DNA of 43,398 nt from positions 1-43,398 of the forward strand of contig NZ_DFUE01000084.1 in the NCBI RefSeq assembly GCF_002379585.1. Direction: 5' to 3'. Positions 30,498 to 38,928 of the stretch are shown here, in pieces. How positions within the stretch are numbered: position 1 is the first letter of the stretch; each line of letters opens with the position of its first letter. The stretch is from Pseudomonas sp. UBA4194 (GTDB taxonomy: Bacteria > Pseudomonadota > Gammaproteobacteria > Pseudomonadales > Pseudomonadaceae). The notes beneath the pieces are model-generated. The model worked only from the letters and a program-made list of their open reading frames with translations, searched no databases and was not told where the DNA came from. The position numbers were made by a program, and so were the translations under genes.

Positions 30498-30522
30498 CTT
30501 CGCGGCTGTACGCCGCTCCTAC
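30498..30522. repeat. Single REP element between ppiD and fabI
   Basis: A 25-base copy of the unit seen five times at 17663-17864, differing only at the loop (GCGGCTGTACGCCGCTCCTA). It lies between the ppiD and fabI terminators, again between convergent genes. Confidence 0.85.
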
Positions 30523-30551
30523 AGGGAATGGAGTCGGCAAACCCCAGCCAC

Positions 30552-30585
30552 AAAAAAACGCCGCTGAAATCAGCGGCGTTCTTTC
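30552..30585 (-). terminator. Rho-independent terminator of fabI
   Basis: Read on the minus strand, AACGCCGCTGA and TCAGCGGCGTT form an 11-bp stem followed by a run of T (A52-A58 on the plus strand). It begins about 20 bases after the fabI stop. Confidence 0.88.
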
Positions 30586-30602
30586 AACCCATCGAAGCCA
30601 GC

Positions 30603-31397
30603 TTACTCTTCGATGTCGCCCATGGCGGTGGTGTTGAAACCGCCGTCCACGTACATGATTTCCCCGCTGATGCCCGACGCCAGGTCCGAACACAGGAACG
30701 CGCCGGCGTTGCCGACTTCGTCGATGGTGACGTTGCGACGCAGCGGCGTTTGCGCTTCGTTGGCCGCCAGCATCTTGCGGAAGTTCTTGATGCCCGAAGC
30801 CGCCAGGGTGCGGATCGGACCTGCCGATACGGCGTTGACGCGAGTGCCTTCCGGGCCCAGGGAGCCGGCCAGGTAGCGCACGCCTGCTTCCAGGGACGCC
30901 TTGGCCATGCCCATCACGTTGTAGTTGGGCATGGTGCGCTCGGCGCCCAGGTACGACAGGGTCAGCAGGCTGCCATTGCGGCCTTTCATCATCTCGCGGC
31001 CAGCCTTGGCCAGGGCCACGAAGCTGTAGGCGCTGATGTCGTGAGCGATGCGGAAACCTTCGCGGGTGGTGGCTTGTGTGAAGTCGCCGTCCAGCTGGTC
31101 GCCCGGGGCGAAGCCCACGGAGTGAACGATCACGTCCAGGCCATCCCACTTCTTGCTAAGCGCTTCGAAAACCGAGGCGATTTCAGCGTCGCTGGCCACA
31201 TCGCAAGGGAAGCACAGGTCTGCATTGGAACCCCAGCCCGCAGCGAATTCTTCGACGCGGCCCTTGAGTTTTTCGTTCTGGTAGGTGAAGGCAAGTTCAG
31301 CACCCTCGCGATGCATGGCGGCAGCAATGCCGGATGCGATGGACAGTTTGCTGGCGACACCTACGATCAGGACGCGCTTACCGGCGAGAAAACCCAT
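30603..31397 (-). CDS. fabI: Enoyl-[acyl-carrier-protein] reductase (NADH)
   Basis: A 264-residue cytoplasmic short-chain-dehydrogenase-type enzyme for the last step of each fatty-acid elongation cycle. The N-terminal cofactor region is KRVLIVGVASKLSIASGIA, with the family's G-x5-S-x-A pattern. The catalytic Tyr and Lys are in the YNVMGMAKASLE segment (Y-x6-K). Length matches FabI; triclosan is the classical inhibitor of this class. AAGAGGAA precedes the ATG. It starts 18 bases after the peptide-importer ATPase gene on the same strand with no terminator between, so it may be cotranscribed with it. Confidence 0.95.
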   Translation of the reverse strand: MGFLAGKRVLIVGVASKLSIASGIAAAMHREGAELAFTYQNEKLKGRVEEFAAGWGSNADLCFPCDVASDAEIASVFEALSKKWDGLDVIVHSVGFAPGDQLDGDFTQATTREGFRIAHDISAYSFVALAKAGREMMKGRNGSLLTLSYLGAERTMPNYNVMGMAKASLEAGVRYLAGSLGPEGTRVNAVSAGPIRTLAASGIKNFRKMLAANEAQTPLRRNVTIDEVGNAGAFLCSDLASGISGEIMYVDGGFNTTAMGDIEE

Positions 31398-31415
31398 GTG
31401 TTGTTCCTCTTCAGG

Positions 31416-33026
31416 TTAATCGACAGCGGTTGGGGCCAAGAAGGCTGCTTCCAACAGCTGCTGTGTATAAGGGTGCTGCGGCGAAGCAAAGATCGCCTGC
31501 GCCGCCCCTTGTTCGACCACCTGACCCTGTTTGACCACCATCAGTTGGTGGCTCAAGGCTTTGACTACCGCCAGGTCATGGCTGATAAACAAATAGGTCA
31601 GGTTGTATTTCAGTTGCAGTGAACGCAACAGCTCCACCACTTGACGCTGGACCGTGCGGTCGAGCGCCGAGGTGGGCTCGTCCAGCAATATCAGCGCCGG
31701 TTTCAATACCAGGGCCCTGGCAATGGCGATACGTTGCCGTTGCCCGCCGGAGAACTCGTGGGGGTAGCGATGCCGGGTATCCGGATCCAGCCCTACCTCC
31801 TTGAGCGCGGCAATAATAGCCTGTTCTTGCTCGGCTTCGTTGCCGATCTTGTGAATTCGCAGGCCTTCGCCGACGATCTGGCTCACGCTCATGCGTGGGC
31901 TCAAGCTGCCGAACGGGTCCTGAAAGACCACTTGCATCTGCCGCCGCAGCGGCCTCACCTGCTGTTGGCTCAGGCTGTCCAGCGCCTGTCCCTGAAAGCG
32001 AATCGCGCCCTGACTGCCGATCAGGCGCAGAATTGCCAGACCCAACGTCGATTTGCCCGAGCCACTTTCACCGACGATGCCCAGGGTCTGTCCGCGAGGC
32101 AGGCTGAAGCCGATACCGTCGACTGCCTTGACGTGGTCGACGGTGCCGCGCAGCAGGCCTTTCTTGATCGGAAACCAGACACGAAGGTTATCGACTTCCA
32201 GCATTGGCTCGCCGGTCACCGTGGCCGCGGGCTGACCGCTGGGTTCGGCACCGAGCAATACCTGAGTGTAGGAATGCTGTGGCGCCCGAAACAATTCTTC
32301 ACAAGTAGCCTGTTCGACGATGCAACCGCGCTGCATGACACATACCCGGTGCGCAATTCTTTTCACCAGGTTCAAATCGTGGCTGATCAGCAGCAATGCC
32401 ATGCCCAGTCGGGCCTGCAGTTCCTTGAGCAGCTTGAGAATCTTCAGCTGCACGGTGACGTCCAGCGCGGTGGTGGGTTCGTCGGCAATCAGCAGCTCAG
32501 GCTCGTTGGCCAGGGCCATGGCGATCATCACCCGCTGGCGCTGGCCGCCGGACAGCTCATGGGGCAGGGCCTTCAAGCGCTTGTGCGGCTCGGGAATGCC
32601 CACCAGCTCCAGCAACTCGAGGGTACGCAGGGTGGCCGCCTTGCCCGTCAGGCCCTTGTGCAGCGACAGCACCTCGTTGATCTGTTTGCCGATGTTGTGC
32701 AACGGATTCAGCGAGGTCATGGGCTCCTGGAAGATCATTGCAATGCGATTGCCGCGAATGTGCCGCAGCTGCTTTTCGTCCAGGCTCAGCATGTCGCGGC
32801 CGGCGTAATGGATGGTGCCGCTGGGGTGGCGTGCCAGCGGATAGGGCAGCAGGCGCAGGATCGAGTGGGCGGTGACGGATTTGCCCGAGCCGCTTTCGCC
32901 CACCAGCGCCAGGGTCTCGCCGCGGCGAATGTCGAAACTGATGTTTTCCACCACCCGCTGGTGGCGGTCGCCCACCACGAATTCGACGGCCAGGTCGCGG
33001 ATTTCGATCAGGTTGTCCGGACTCAT
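31416..33026 (-). CDS. Peptide ABC importer, fused dual ATPase (NppD/YejF type)
   Basis: A 536-residue protein with two complete ABC ATPase domains in one chain. The first has Walker A GESGSGKS at 43-50 and signature LSGGQRQRVMIAMAL; the second has GIVGESGSGKST and FSGGQRQRIAIARAL. Both have Walker B LLIADEPTTALD/LILLDEPTSALD and a switch His (ISHDL). This is the YejF layout. It drives uptake of small peptides and peptide-like antibiotics in E. coli (YejABEF) and P. aeruginosa (Npp). The start at 33026 has GAGGAA upstream and overlaps the preceding gene's stop region. Confidence 0.92.
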   Translation of the reverse strand: MSPDNLIEIRDLAVEFVVGDRHQRVVENISFDIRRGETLALVGESGSGKSVTAHSILRLLPYPLARHPSGTIHYAGRDMLSLDEKQLRHIRGNRIAMIFQEPMTSLNPLHNIGKQINEVLSLHKGLTGKAATLRTLELLELVGIPEPHKRLKALPHELSGGQRQRVMIAMALANEPELLIADEPTTALDVTVQLKILKLLKELQARLGMALLLISHDLNLVKRIAHRVCVMQRGCIVEQATCEELFRAPQHSYTQVLLGAEPSGQPAATVTGEPMLEVDNLRVWFPIKKGLLRGTVDHVKAVDGIGFSLPRGQTLGIVGESGSGKSTLGLAILRLIGSQGAIRFQGQALDSLSQQQVRPLRRQMQVVFQDPFGSLSPRMSVSQIVGEGLRIHKIGNEAEQEQAIIAALKEVGLDPDTRHRYPHEFSGGQRQRIAIARALVLKPALILLDEPTSALDRTVQRQVVELLRSLQLKYNLTYLFISHDLAVVKALSHQLMVVKQGQVVEQGAAQAIFASPQHPYTQQLLEAAFLAPTAVD

Positions 33027-33027
33027 G

Positions 33028-34047
33028 TCATTTCCTCGGGTCGAAGGCGTCACGGGCGGACTCGCCGATGAACACCAGCAGGCTGAGCATCAGGGCCAGC
33101 ACGGTGAAGGCGCTGATGCCCAGCCAGGGCGCTTGCAGGTTGGACTTGCCCTGGGCCACCAGTTCGCCCAGGGAGGGCGAGCCGGCGGGCAGGCCGAAGC
33201 CCAGGAAGTCCAGCGCGGTAAGGGTGCCGATGGCGCCGGTGAGGATGAACGGCATAAAAGTCATGGTCGAGACCATGGCGTTGGGCAGGATGTGGCGGAA
33301 CATGATGGCGCCGTTCTGCATGCCCAGCGCGCGTGCTGCGCGGACGTACTCCAGATTGCGTCCGCGCAGGAATTCGGCGCGCACCACGTCCACCAGACTC
33401 ATCCAGGAAAACAACAGCATGATGCCCAGCAGCCACCAGAAATTGGGCTGCACGAAGCTGGCCAGGATGATCAGCAGGTACAGCACCGGCAACCCCGACC
33501 AGATTTCCAGAAAGCGTTGCCCGGCCAGATCCACCCAGCCTCCGTAGAAGCCCTGAAGGGCGCCTGCGATCACCCCGATGACGGAACTGGCGAGGGTCAG
33601 GGTCAGGGCGAACAGCACGGAAATACGGAAGCCGTAGATCACCCGGGCCAGCACGTCGCGGCCCTGGTCATCGGTCCCCAGCCAGTTCTGCGCCGAGGGC
33701 GGTGCCGGAGCCGGTACTTTCAGGTCGTAGTTGATGCTCTGGTAACTGAAGGGGATGGGTGCCCACAGCGTCCAGCCATCCTTGGCCGCCAGCAGCTCGC
33801 GGATGTACGGACTCTTGTAGTTGGCCTCCAGCGGGAATTCGCCGCCGAAGGTGGTTTCCGGGTAGCGCTTGAGGGCCGGGAAGTACCACTGGCCGTCGTA
33901 GCGCACCGCCAGTGGCCGGTCGTTGGCGATCAGCTCTGCGCCCAGGCTCAGCCCGAACAGGATCAGGAACAACCACAGCGACCACCAGCCCCGCTTGTTG
34001 GCCTTGAAGCGTTCGAAGCGGCGGCGATTGAGGGGTGACAGGTTCAT
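33028..34047 (-). CDS. Peptide ABC importer permease (NppC/YejE type)
   Basis: A 339-residue OppC-type permease. The N-terminus has the family's cytoplasmic RRRFERFKANKRGWWSLW stretch before the first helix. A long periplasmic segment follows (about 45-135) that is characteristic of YejE, then five helices. The EAA docking loop is YVRAARALGMQNGAIMFRHILPNAM. The tail GESARDAFDPRK is typical of OppC-family proteins. It starts one base after the previous permease gene's stop. Confidence 0.93.
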   Translation of the reverse strand: MNLSPLNRRRFERFKANKRGWWSLWLFLILFGLSLGAELIANDRPLAVRYDGQWYFPALKRYPETTFGGEFPLEANYKSPYIRELLAAKDGWTLWAPIPFSYQSINYDLKVPAPAPPSAQNWLGTDDQGRDVLARVIYGFRISVLFALTLTLASSVIGVIAGALQGFYGGWVDLAGQRFLEIWSGLPVLYLLIILASFVQPNFWWLLGIMLLFSWMSLVDVVRAEFLRGRNLEYVRAARALGMQNGAIMFRHILPNAMVSTMTFMPFILTGAIGTLTALDFLGFGLPAGSPSLGELVAQGKSNLQAPWLGISAFTVLALMLSLLVFIGESARDAFDPRK

Positions 34048-34048
34048 C

Positions 34049-35122
34049 TCAATGCTCCCGGCTGCCGAAATCGATCCGTGGATCGACCAGGGTGTAGGTA
34101 AGGTCGCCGATCAGTTTCACTACCAGCCCCAGCAGGGTGAAGATGAACAGGGTGCCGAACACCACCGGGTAATCGCGGTTGATTGCCGCCTCGAAGCTCA
34201 TCAGGCCGAGGCCGTCGAGCGAGAAGATCACTTCCACCAACAGCGAACCGGTGAAGAAGATGCCGATGAAGGCCGACGGGAAGCCGGCGATCACCAGCAG
34301 CATGGCGTTGCGGAACACGTGGCCATAGAGCACCCGATGGTTGCTCAGGCCCTTGGCTTTGGCGGTGACCACGTACTGTTTGCCGATCTCGTCGAGAAAG
34401 CTGTTCTTGGTCAACAGGGTCATGGTGGCGAAGTGGCCGATCACCAGTGCGCTGACCGGCAGCACCAGGTGCCAGAAATAATCCAGGACCTTGCCGCTCC
34501 AGCTCAGGTCCTCGAAATTGTTGGAGGTCAGTCCGCGCAGGGGGAACCAGTCCAGGTAACTGCCGCCGGCGAACACCACGATCAGCAGGATGGCGAACAG
34601 AAAAGCGGGAATGGCATAGCCGATGATGATCGCCGAGCTGGTCCAGACGTCGAAGTGGCTACCGTGACGAGTGGCCTTGGCGATGCCCAGGGGGATCGAC
34701 ACCAGGTACATGATCAGCGTGCTCCACAGCCCAAGGGAGATGGAGACGGGCATTTTCTCGATGATCAGGTCGATGACCTTGGCGTCGCGGAAGAAGCTGC
34801 TGCCGAAGTCCAGGTGGGCGTAGTTCTTGATCATGATCCACAGCCGTTCCGGCGCCGACTTGTCGAAACCGTACATTTTCTCGATTTCTTTCACCAACGC
34901 CGGGTCCAGGCCCTGGGCCCCCCTATAGCTGGAGCCGGCCACCGCCACTTCGGCGCCACCACCGGCGATGCGGCTGGTCGCCCCGTCGAAGCCTTCCAGC
35001 TTGGCGATCATCTGCTCCACGGGCCCGCCTGGGGCGGCCTGGATGATGGCGAAGTTGATGATGAGGATGCCGAACAAGGTCGGGATGATCAGCAGCAAGC
35101 GGCGCAGAATGTAGGCCAGCAT
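34049..35122 (-). CDS. Peptide ABC importer permease (NppB/YejB type)
   Basis: A 357-residue OppB-type permease beginning MLAYILRRLLLIIPTLFGIL, the family hallmark, with six predicted helices. The EAA loop is YVVTAKAKGLSNHRVLYGHVFRNAM and the C-terminus ends YTLVDPRIDF. It pairs with the next permease to form the channel. It lies one base after the second binding-protein gene, so the operon is tightly packed. Confidence 0.93.
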   Translation of the reverse strand: MLAYILRRLLLIIPTLFGILIINFAIIQAAPGGPVEQMIAKLEGFDGATSRIAGGGAEVAVAGSSYRGAQGLDPALVKEIEKMYGFDKSAPERLWIMIKNYAHLDFGSSFFRDAKVIDLIIEKMPVSISLGLWSTLIMYLVSIPLGIAKATRHGSHFDVWTSSAIIIGYAIPAFLFAILLIVVFAGGSYLDWFPLRGLTSNNFEDLSWSGKVLDYFWHLVLPVSALVIGHFATMTLLTKNSFLDEIGKQYVVTAKAKGLSNHRVLYGHVFRNAMLLVIAGFPSAFIGIFFTGSLLVEVIFSLDGLGLMSFEAAINRDYPVVFGTLFIFTLLGLVVKLIGDLTYTLVDPRIDFGSREH

Positions 35123-35123
35123 G

Positions 35124-36941
35124 TCATTGCGCTCCGAGGGGGGCGGCGGACTCGGGCTTTTTCCACCAGGTATCGGTGCCGATGTCGTACTTGGGCGTCA
35201 CGCTGGGGTGGCCGATGGTGTTCCAGTAGGCCACGCGCCAGGTCTTGATGTGCCAGTTGGGGATCACATAGTTGCCCCACAGCAGCACTCGGTCCAGGGC
35301 GCGCGTGTGGTCGATCAGGTCCTGGCGCGAGCTGGCGTTGATCAGGCCTTCCACCAGGCTGTCGATGGCCGGGTCCCGCAGGCCCATGTAATTGCGGCTG
35401 CCGGGCTTGTCGGCACTGGAACTGGACCAGTACTCGCGCTGCTCGTTGCCGGGCGAATTGGACTGGGCGAAGCTGCCGACGATCATGTCGAAATCCCGTG
35501 AGCGTACGCGGGTGATGTACTGGGAAACGTCGACCCGGCGAATGACCAGTTCGATGCCCAGGTCCGCGAGGTTACGTTTGTAGGGCAGCAGCACCCGTTC
35601 GAACTCCGGCTGGGCGAGCAGGAACTCCACGGTCACGGGCTTGCCCTGGGCATCCACCATCTTGTCGTTCTGGATGCGCCAGCCGGCCTCCTGCAACAGC
35701 TTGTAGGCACGACGCTGCTGATCGCGGATCACTCCGCTGGCATCGGTGACCGGATTGCTGAACGGCGTGCTGAACACTTCATCGGGAATCTGGCCGCGCA
35801 AGGGCTCGAGGATGTTCAGCTCGGCAGGGCTTGGCAGGCCGCTGGCGCCCATGTCGGAGTTTTCGAAGTAGCTGTCGGTGCGGGTATAGGCGCCGTTGAA
35901 CAGCTGCTTGTTGGTCCACTCGAAGTCCAGCAGCACCGCCAGGGCTTCACGCACGCGGCGATCCTGAAACATCGGCTTGCGCAAATTGAACACGAAGCCC
36001 TGCATGCCGGTGGGGTTACCGTTGGGAATCTCTTCGCGGATGAGCCGGTGCTCGCGTACGGCGGGGATGTCGTAGGCAGTGGCCCAGTTCTTCGCGCTGG
36101 TTTCGAACCAGTAATCGAACTGGCCAGCTTTCATCGCTTCCAGGGCCACCGTGTTGTCCCGGTAGTATTCGGTCTGCAAGGCATCGAAATTGAACATGCC
36201 GCGGTTCATGGGCAGGTCCTTGGCCCAGTAATCCTTGACCCGTTCCAGGCGAATCGAGCGCCCGGCCTGTACGTCGGCCACCTTGTAGGGACCGCTGCCC
36301 AGAGGGATGTCCAGACCGCTCTTGGTAAAGTCGCGACCTTCCCAGTAATGCTTGGGCAGCACCGCGAGTTGGCCGAGGATCAACGGCAGTTCGCGGTTGT
36401 CGTTGTGCTTGAACTTGAAGAGCACGCGATGGGGGTCTTCGGCGATCACGTCGGCAACGTCGGCGTAGTAGCCACGGTACAGTGGCGAGCCGCTTTTCAT
36501 CAGGGTCTCGAAGCTGAACACTACGTCTTCTGCGTGGATCGGGTGGCCGTCGTGGAAGCGTGCCTCGGGGCGCAGGTAGAAACGAACCCAGCTGTTGTCG
36601 GGGGCTTTCTCGATCTGGCCCGCCACCAACCCGTATTCGGTAAAGGGCTCGTCCAGGCTGGCGCGGGCCAGGGTGTCGTAGATCATGCTGACGTCGGCGG
36701 CCGGCACCCCTTTGCTGATATAGGGATTGAGACTGTCGAAACCGCCGAAACCGTTCTGCCGGAAGGTGCCGCCCTTGGGCGCGTCCGGGTTCACGTAGTC
36801 GAAGTGCTGAAAGTCGGCCGGATACTTTGGCGCTTCGCCGTACAGGGTCACGGCATGCTGGGGTGCAGCGAGCGCCAGGCTGGCCACCGCGCTCAACAGC
36901 ACGGCGCCCATCGGCGTGGACAGGGCACGCAATGGCATCAT
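35124..36941 (-). CDS. Peptide ABC importer binding protein 2 (NppA2/YejA type)
   Basis: A 605-residue family 5 (DppA/OppA-like) periplasmic binding protein. A signal peptide ends near residue 23 (ASLALA-APQHA). YejA-type motifs include HFDYVNPDAPKGGTFR near the N-terminus and YYRDNTVALEAMKAGQFDYW. The ATG at 36941 overlaps the upstream stop as ATGA, with GGAG in front, so translation is coupled to binding protein 1. It is a diverged paralogue of that protein. Confidence 0.93.
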   Translation of the reverse strand: MMPLRALSTPMGAVLLSAVASLALAAPQHAVTLYGEAPKYPADFQHFDYVNPDAPKGGTFRQNGFGGFDSLNPYISKGVPAADVSMIYDTLARASLDEPFTEYGLVAGQIEKAPDNSWVRFYLRPEARFHDGHPIHAEDVVFSFETLMKSGSPLYRGYYADVADVIAEDPHRVLFKFKHNDNRELPLILGQLAVLPKHYWEGRDFTKSGLDIPLGSGPYKVADVQAGRSIRLERVKDYWAKDLPMNRGMFNFDALQTEYYRDNTVALEAMKAGQFDYWFETSAKNWATAYDIPAVREHRLIREEIPNGNPTGMQGFVFNLRKPMFQDRRVREALAVLLDFEWTNKQLFNGAYTRTDSYFENSDMGASGLPSPAELNILEPLRGQIPDEVFSTPFSNPVTDASGVIRDQQRRAYKLLQEAGWRIQNDKMVDAQGKPVTVEFLLAQPEFERVLLPYKRNLADLGIELVIRRVDVSQYITRVRSRDFDMIVGSFAQSNSPGNEQREYWSSSSADKPGSRNYMGLRDPAIDSLVEGLINASSRQDLIDHTRALDRVLLWGNYVIPNWHIKTWRVAYWNTIGHPSVTPKYDIGTDTWWKKPESAAPLGAQ

Positions 36942-38767
36942 CGAGAGATCTCCGTGGGCTTCAACCACCAGGCACTCAGGCCCAGCGTATAGGGCGGCGT
37001 GGTGACAAAGGCCAACCGGCTGCGGTAGGCCAGGCGGTGGTAGTTGAGGTACCAGTTGGGAATCATGTAGTGCTGTGACAGCAGCACGCGGTCGAGCGCG
37101 CGGGCGGCGGCCACTTGGTCGTCGCGGTTCTGCGCGCTCAGCAATTGTTCGAGCAGACGGTCGACCACCGGGTTATCGATCCCGGCGTAGTTCTTGCTGC
37201 CTCTGACATTGGCCTGACTGGAATGAAAGTACTGCCATTGTTCGAGGCCCGGGCTGAGCGTCTGGCCGAGGGTCAGCAGGATCATGTCGAAGTCGAACTG
37301 ATCCAGGCGCTGCTTGTACTGGGCGCGATCGACGGTGCGTAACTCGGCCTGGATACCGAGACTGGCAAGGTTGGCCACGTAGGGCCCGAGGATACGTTCC
37401 AGGTTAGGGTTGACCAGGAGGATTTCCAGGCGCAGCGGCTGACCCTTGCTGTTCAGCATGCGGTCGCCCTTCAGGCTCCAGCCGGCCTCGCCCAGCAGTG
37501 TGAGAGCCTGGCGCAGGGTGGCGCGGGGAATGCCGTTGCCCTCGGTGGTGGGTACGCTGAAGGGCTCCAGGAACAGACTGGGCGGCAGTGCATCCTTGAA
37601 CGGTGACAGCAGCAGGCGCTCCTTGCCGGCGGGGAGGCCACTGGCGGCGAATTCGCTGTTGGGGTAGTAGCTGGTGGTGCGCTGGTAGGCGTCGCTGAAC
37701 AGCGCCCGGTTGGTCCACTCGAAATCGAACAGCAGGCCCAGCGCCTGGCGTACTCGCGGATCGCCGTAGGTGGCGCGACGGGTGTTGAAGAACAGGCCCT
37801 GGGTCTGCGTGGGAATGCGGTGAGGGATCTGCGCCTTGATCACCTCGCCCCTTGCCACCGCCGGAAAGCGGTAGCCGTTGGACCAGTTCTTGGCCTGGTG
37901 CTCGATGTAGATGTCGAACTCGCCTGCCTTGAACGCTTCGAAGGCCACGTCGCTGTCGCGATAGAACTCCACCTCGACCCGGTCGAAATTGTACTTGCCG
38001 CGGTTCACCGCCAGGTCCTTGCCCCACCAGTTCCTGTCGCGCTGGAACACCAGACGCCGGCCTGGCACCACCTGAGTGATGCGGTATGGGCCGCTGGTGA
38101 CCGGCGGCTCGAAGGTGGTGGCCTGGAAGTCCCGACCCTGCCAGTAGTGTCGCGCCAGCACCGGCATCTCGCCCAGGCGCAGGATCAACAGTGGATTGCC
38201 GGAACGTTTGAACACGAAGCGCACTCGGCGCGGGCCCAGCACGTCGACGCGCAGCACTTCCTGAAGGGCGGTGCGGTATTGCGGGTGGCCCTGGCTCAGC
38301 AGGGTTCGATAGGAGAACGCCACGTCGGCGGCGGTGATCGGCTTGCCGTCGTTGAATCGGGCCTCGGGTCGCAGGTTGAAGACCACCCAACTGCGGGTCT
38401 CATTGAACTCGACCGACTGGGCGATCAAACCGTAGCTGGAGGTGGCCTCATCGCCGGACGGGGCGTACTGGCCGGTGCCCACCATCAGCGGCTCGCTCAA
38501 CTCGTTGACGCCGTACTGCAGGAAGTTGGGTGTCTGAACCGGGCTGGTGCCCTTGAAGGTGTAGGGGTTGAGAGTGTCGAAGGTGCCAAATGCCATGACC
38601 CGCAGCGTGCCGCCTTTGGGCGCGTCGGGGTTGACCCAGTCGAAATGGGTGAAGCGGGCAGGGTACTTGAGCAGACCGAATTGCGCATAACCGTGGCTTT
38701 CGCTGATCGTGGCGCTGGCGGAAAAGCTCAAGGCCAGGCCTAGGGAGAGCAGGAGGAGGGGACGCAT
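36938..38767 (-). CDS. Peptide ABC importer binding protein 1 (NppA1/YejA type)
   Basis: A 609-residue family 5 periplasmic binding protein, paralogous to its downstream neighbour (shared HFDWVNPDAPKGGTLR and FYRDSDVAFEAFKAGEFDIY). A signal peptide covers about residues 1-19 (LLLLSLGLALSFSASA). The ATG at 38767 is chosen because it places this signal at the N-terminus; the longer frame to 38908 lacks one. It is the first gene of the five-gene importer. Confidence 0.92.
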   Translation of the reverse strand: MRPLLLLSLGLALSFSASATISESHGYAQFGLLKYPARFTHFDWVNPDAPKGGTLRVMAFGTFDTLNPYTFKGTSPVQTPNFLQYGVNELSEPLMVGTGQYAPSGDEATSSYGLIAQSVEFNETRSWVVFNLRPEARFNDGKPITAADVAFSYRTLLSQGHPQYRTALQEVLRVDVLGPRRVRFVFKRSGNPLLILRLGEMPVLARHYWQGRDFQATTFEPPVTSGPYRITQVVPGRRLVFQRDRNWWGKDLAVNRGKYNFDRVEVEFYRDSDVAFEAFKAGEFDIYIEHQAKNWSNGYRFPAVARGEVIKAQIPHRIPTQTQGLFFNTRRATYGDPRVRQALGLLFDFEWTNRALFSDAYQRTTSYYPNSEFAASGLPAGKERLLLSPFKDALPPSLFLEPFSVPTTEGNGIPRATLRQALTLLGEAGWSLKGDRMLNSKGQPLRLEILLVNPNLERILGPYVANLASLGIQAELRTVDRAQYKQRLDQFDFDMILLTLGQTLSPGLEQWQYFHSSQANVRGSKNYAGIDNPVVDRLLEQLLSAQNRDDQVAAARALDRVLLSQHYMIPNWYLNYHRLAYRSRLAFVTTPPYTLGLSAWWLKPTEISR

Positions 38768-38892
38768 CAATTCACGGATCCGATCCAGGCGGCTTTGGGC
38801 TTTGTTGCAGGTACAGTAACAGTTTGTATCAGCAGGAAAAAGAGTGGGGCGTGCGGGAAGGGGATGGGGCAGGGTAGGGTCTGGGGTTTGCA

Positions 38893-38912
38893 GTGGATGA
38901 CGCGTCATCCAC
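38893..38912. promoter_or_regulatory. Perfect 20-bp palindrome between mltD and the peptide importer
   Basis: GTGGATGACG is followed at once by its reverse complement CGTCATCCAC. Outer bases extend the pairing imperfectly. It lies 16 bases after the mltD stop and 125 bases before the importer start. No T run follows on either strand, so it may be an operator or a terminator of unusual type. Confidence 0.5.
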
Positions 38913-38928
38913 CGCAGATCACGGCAGG

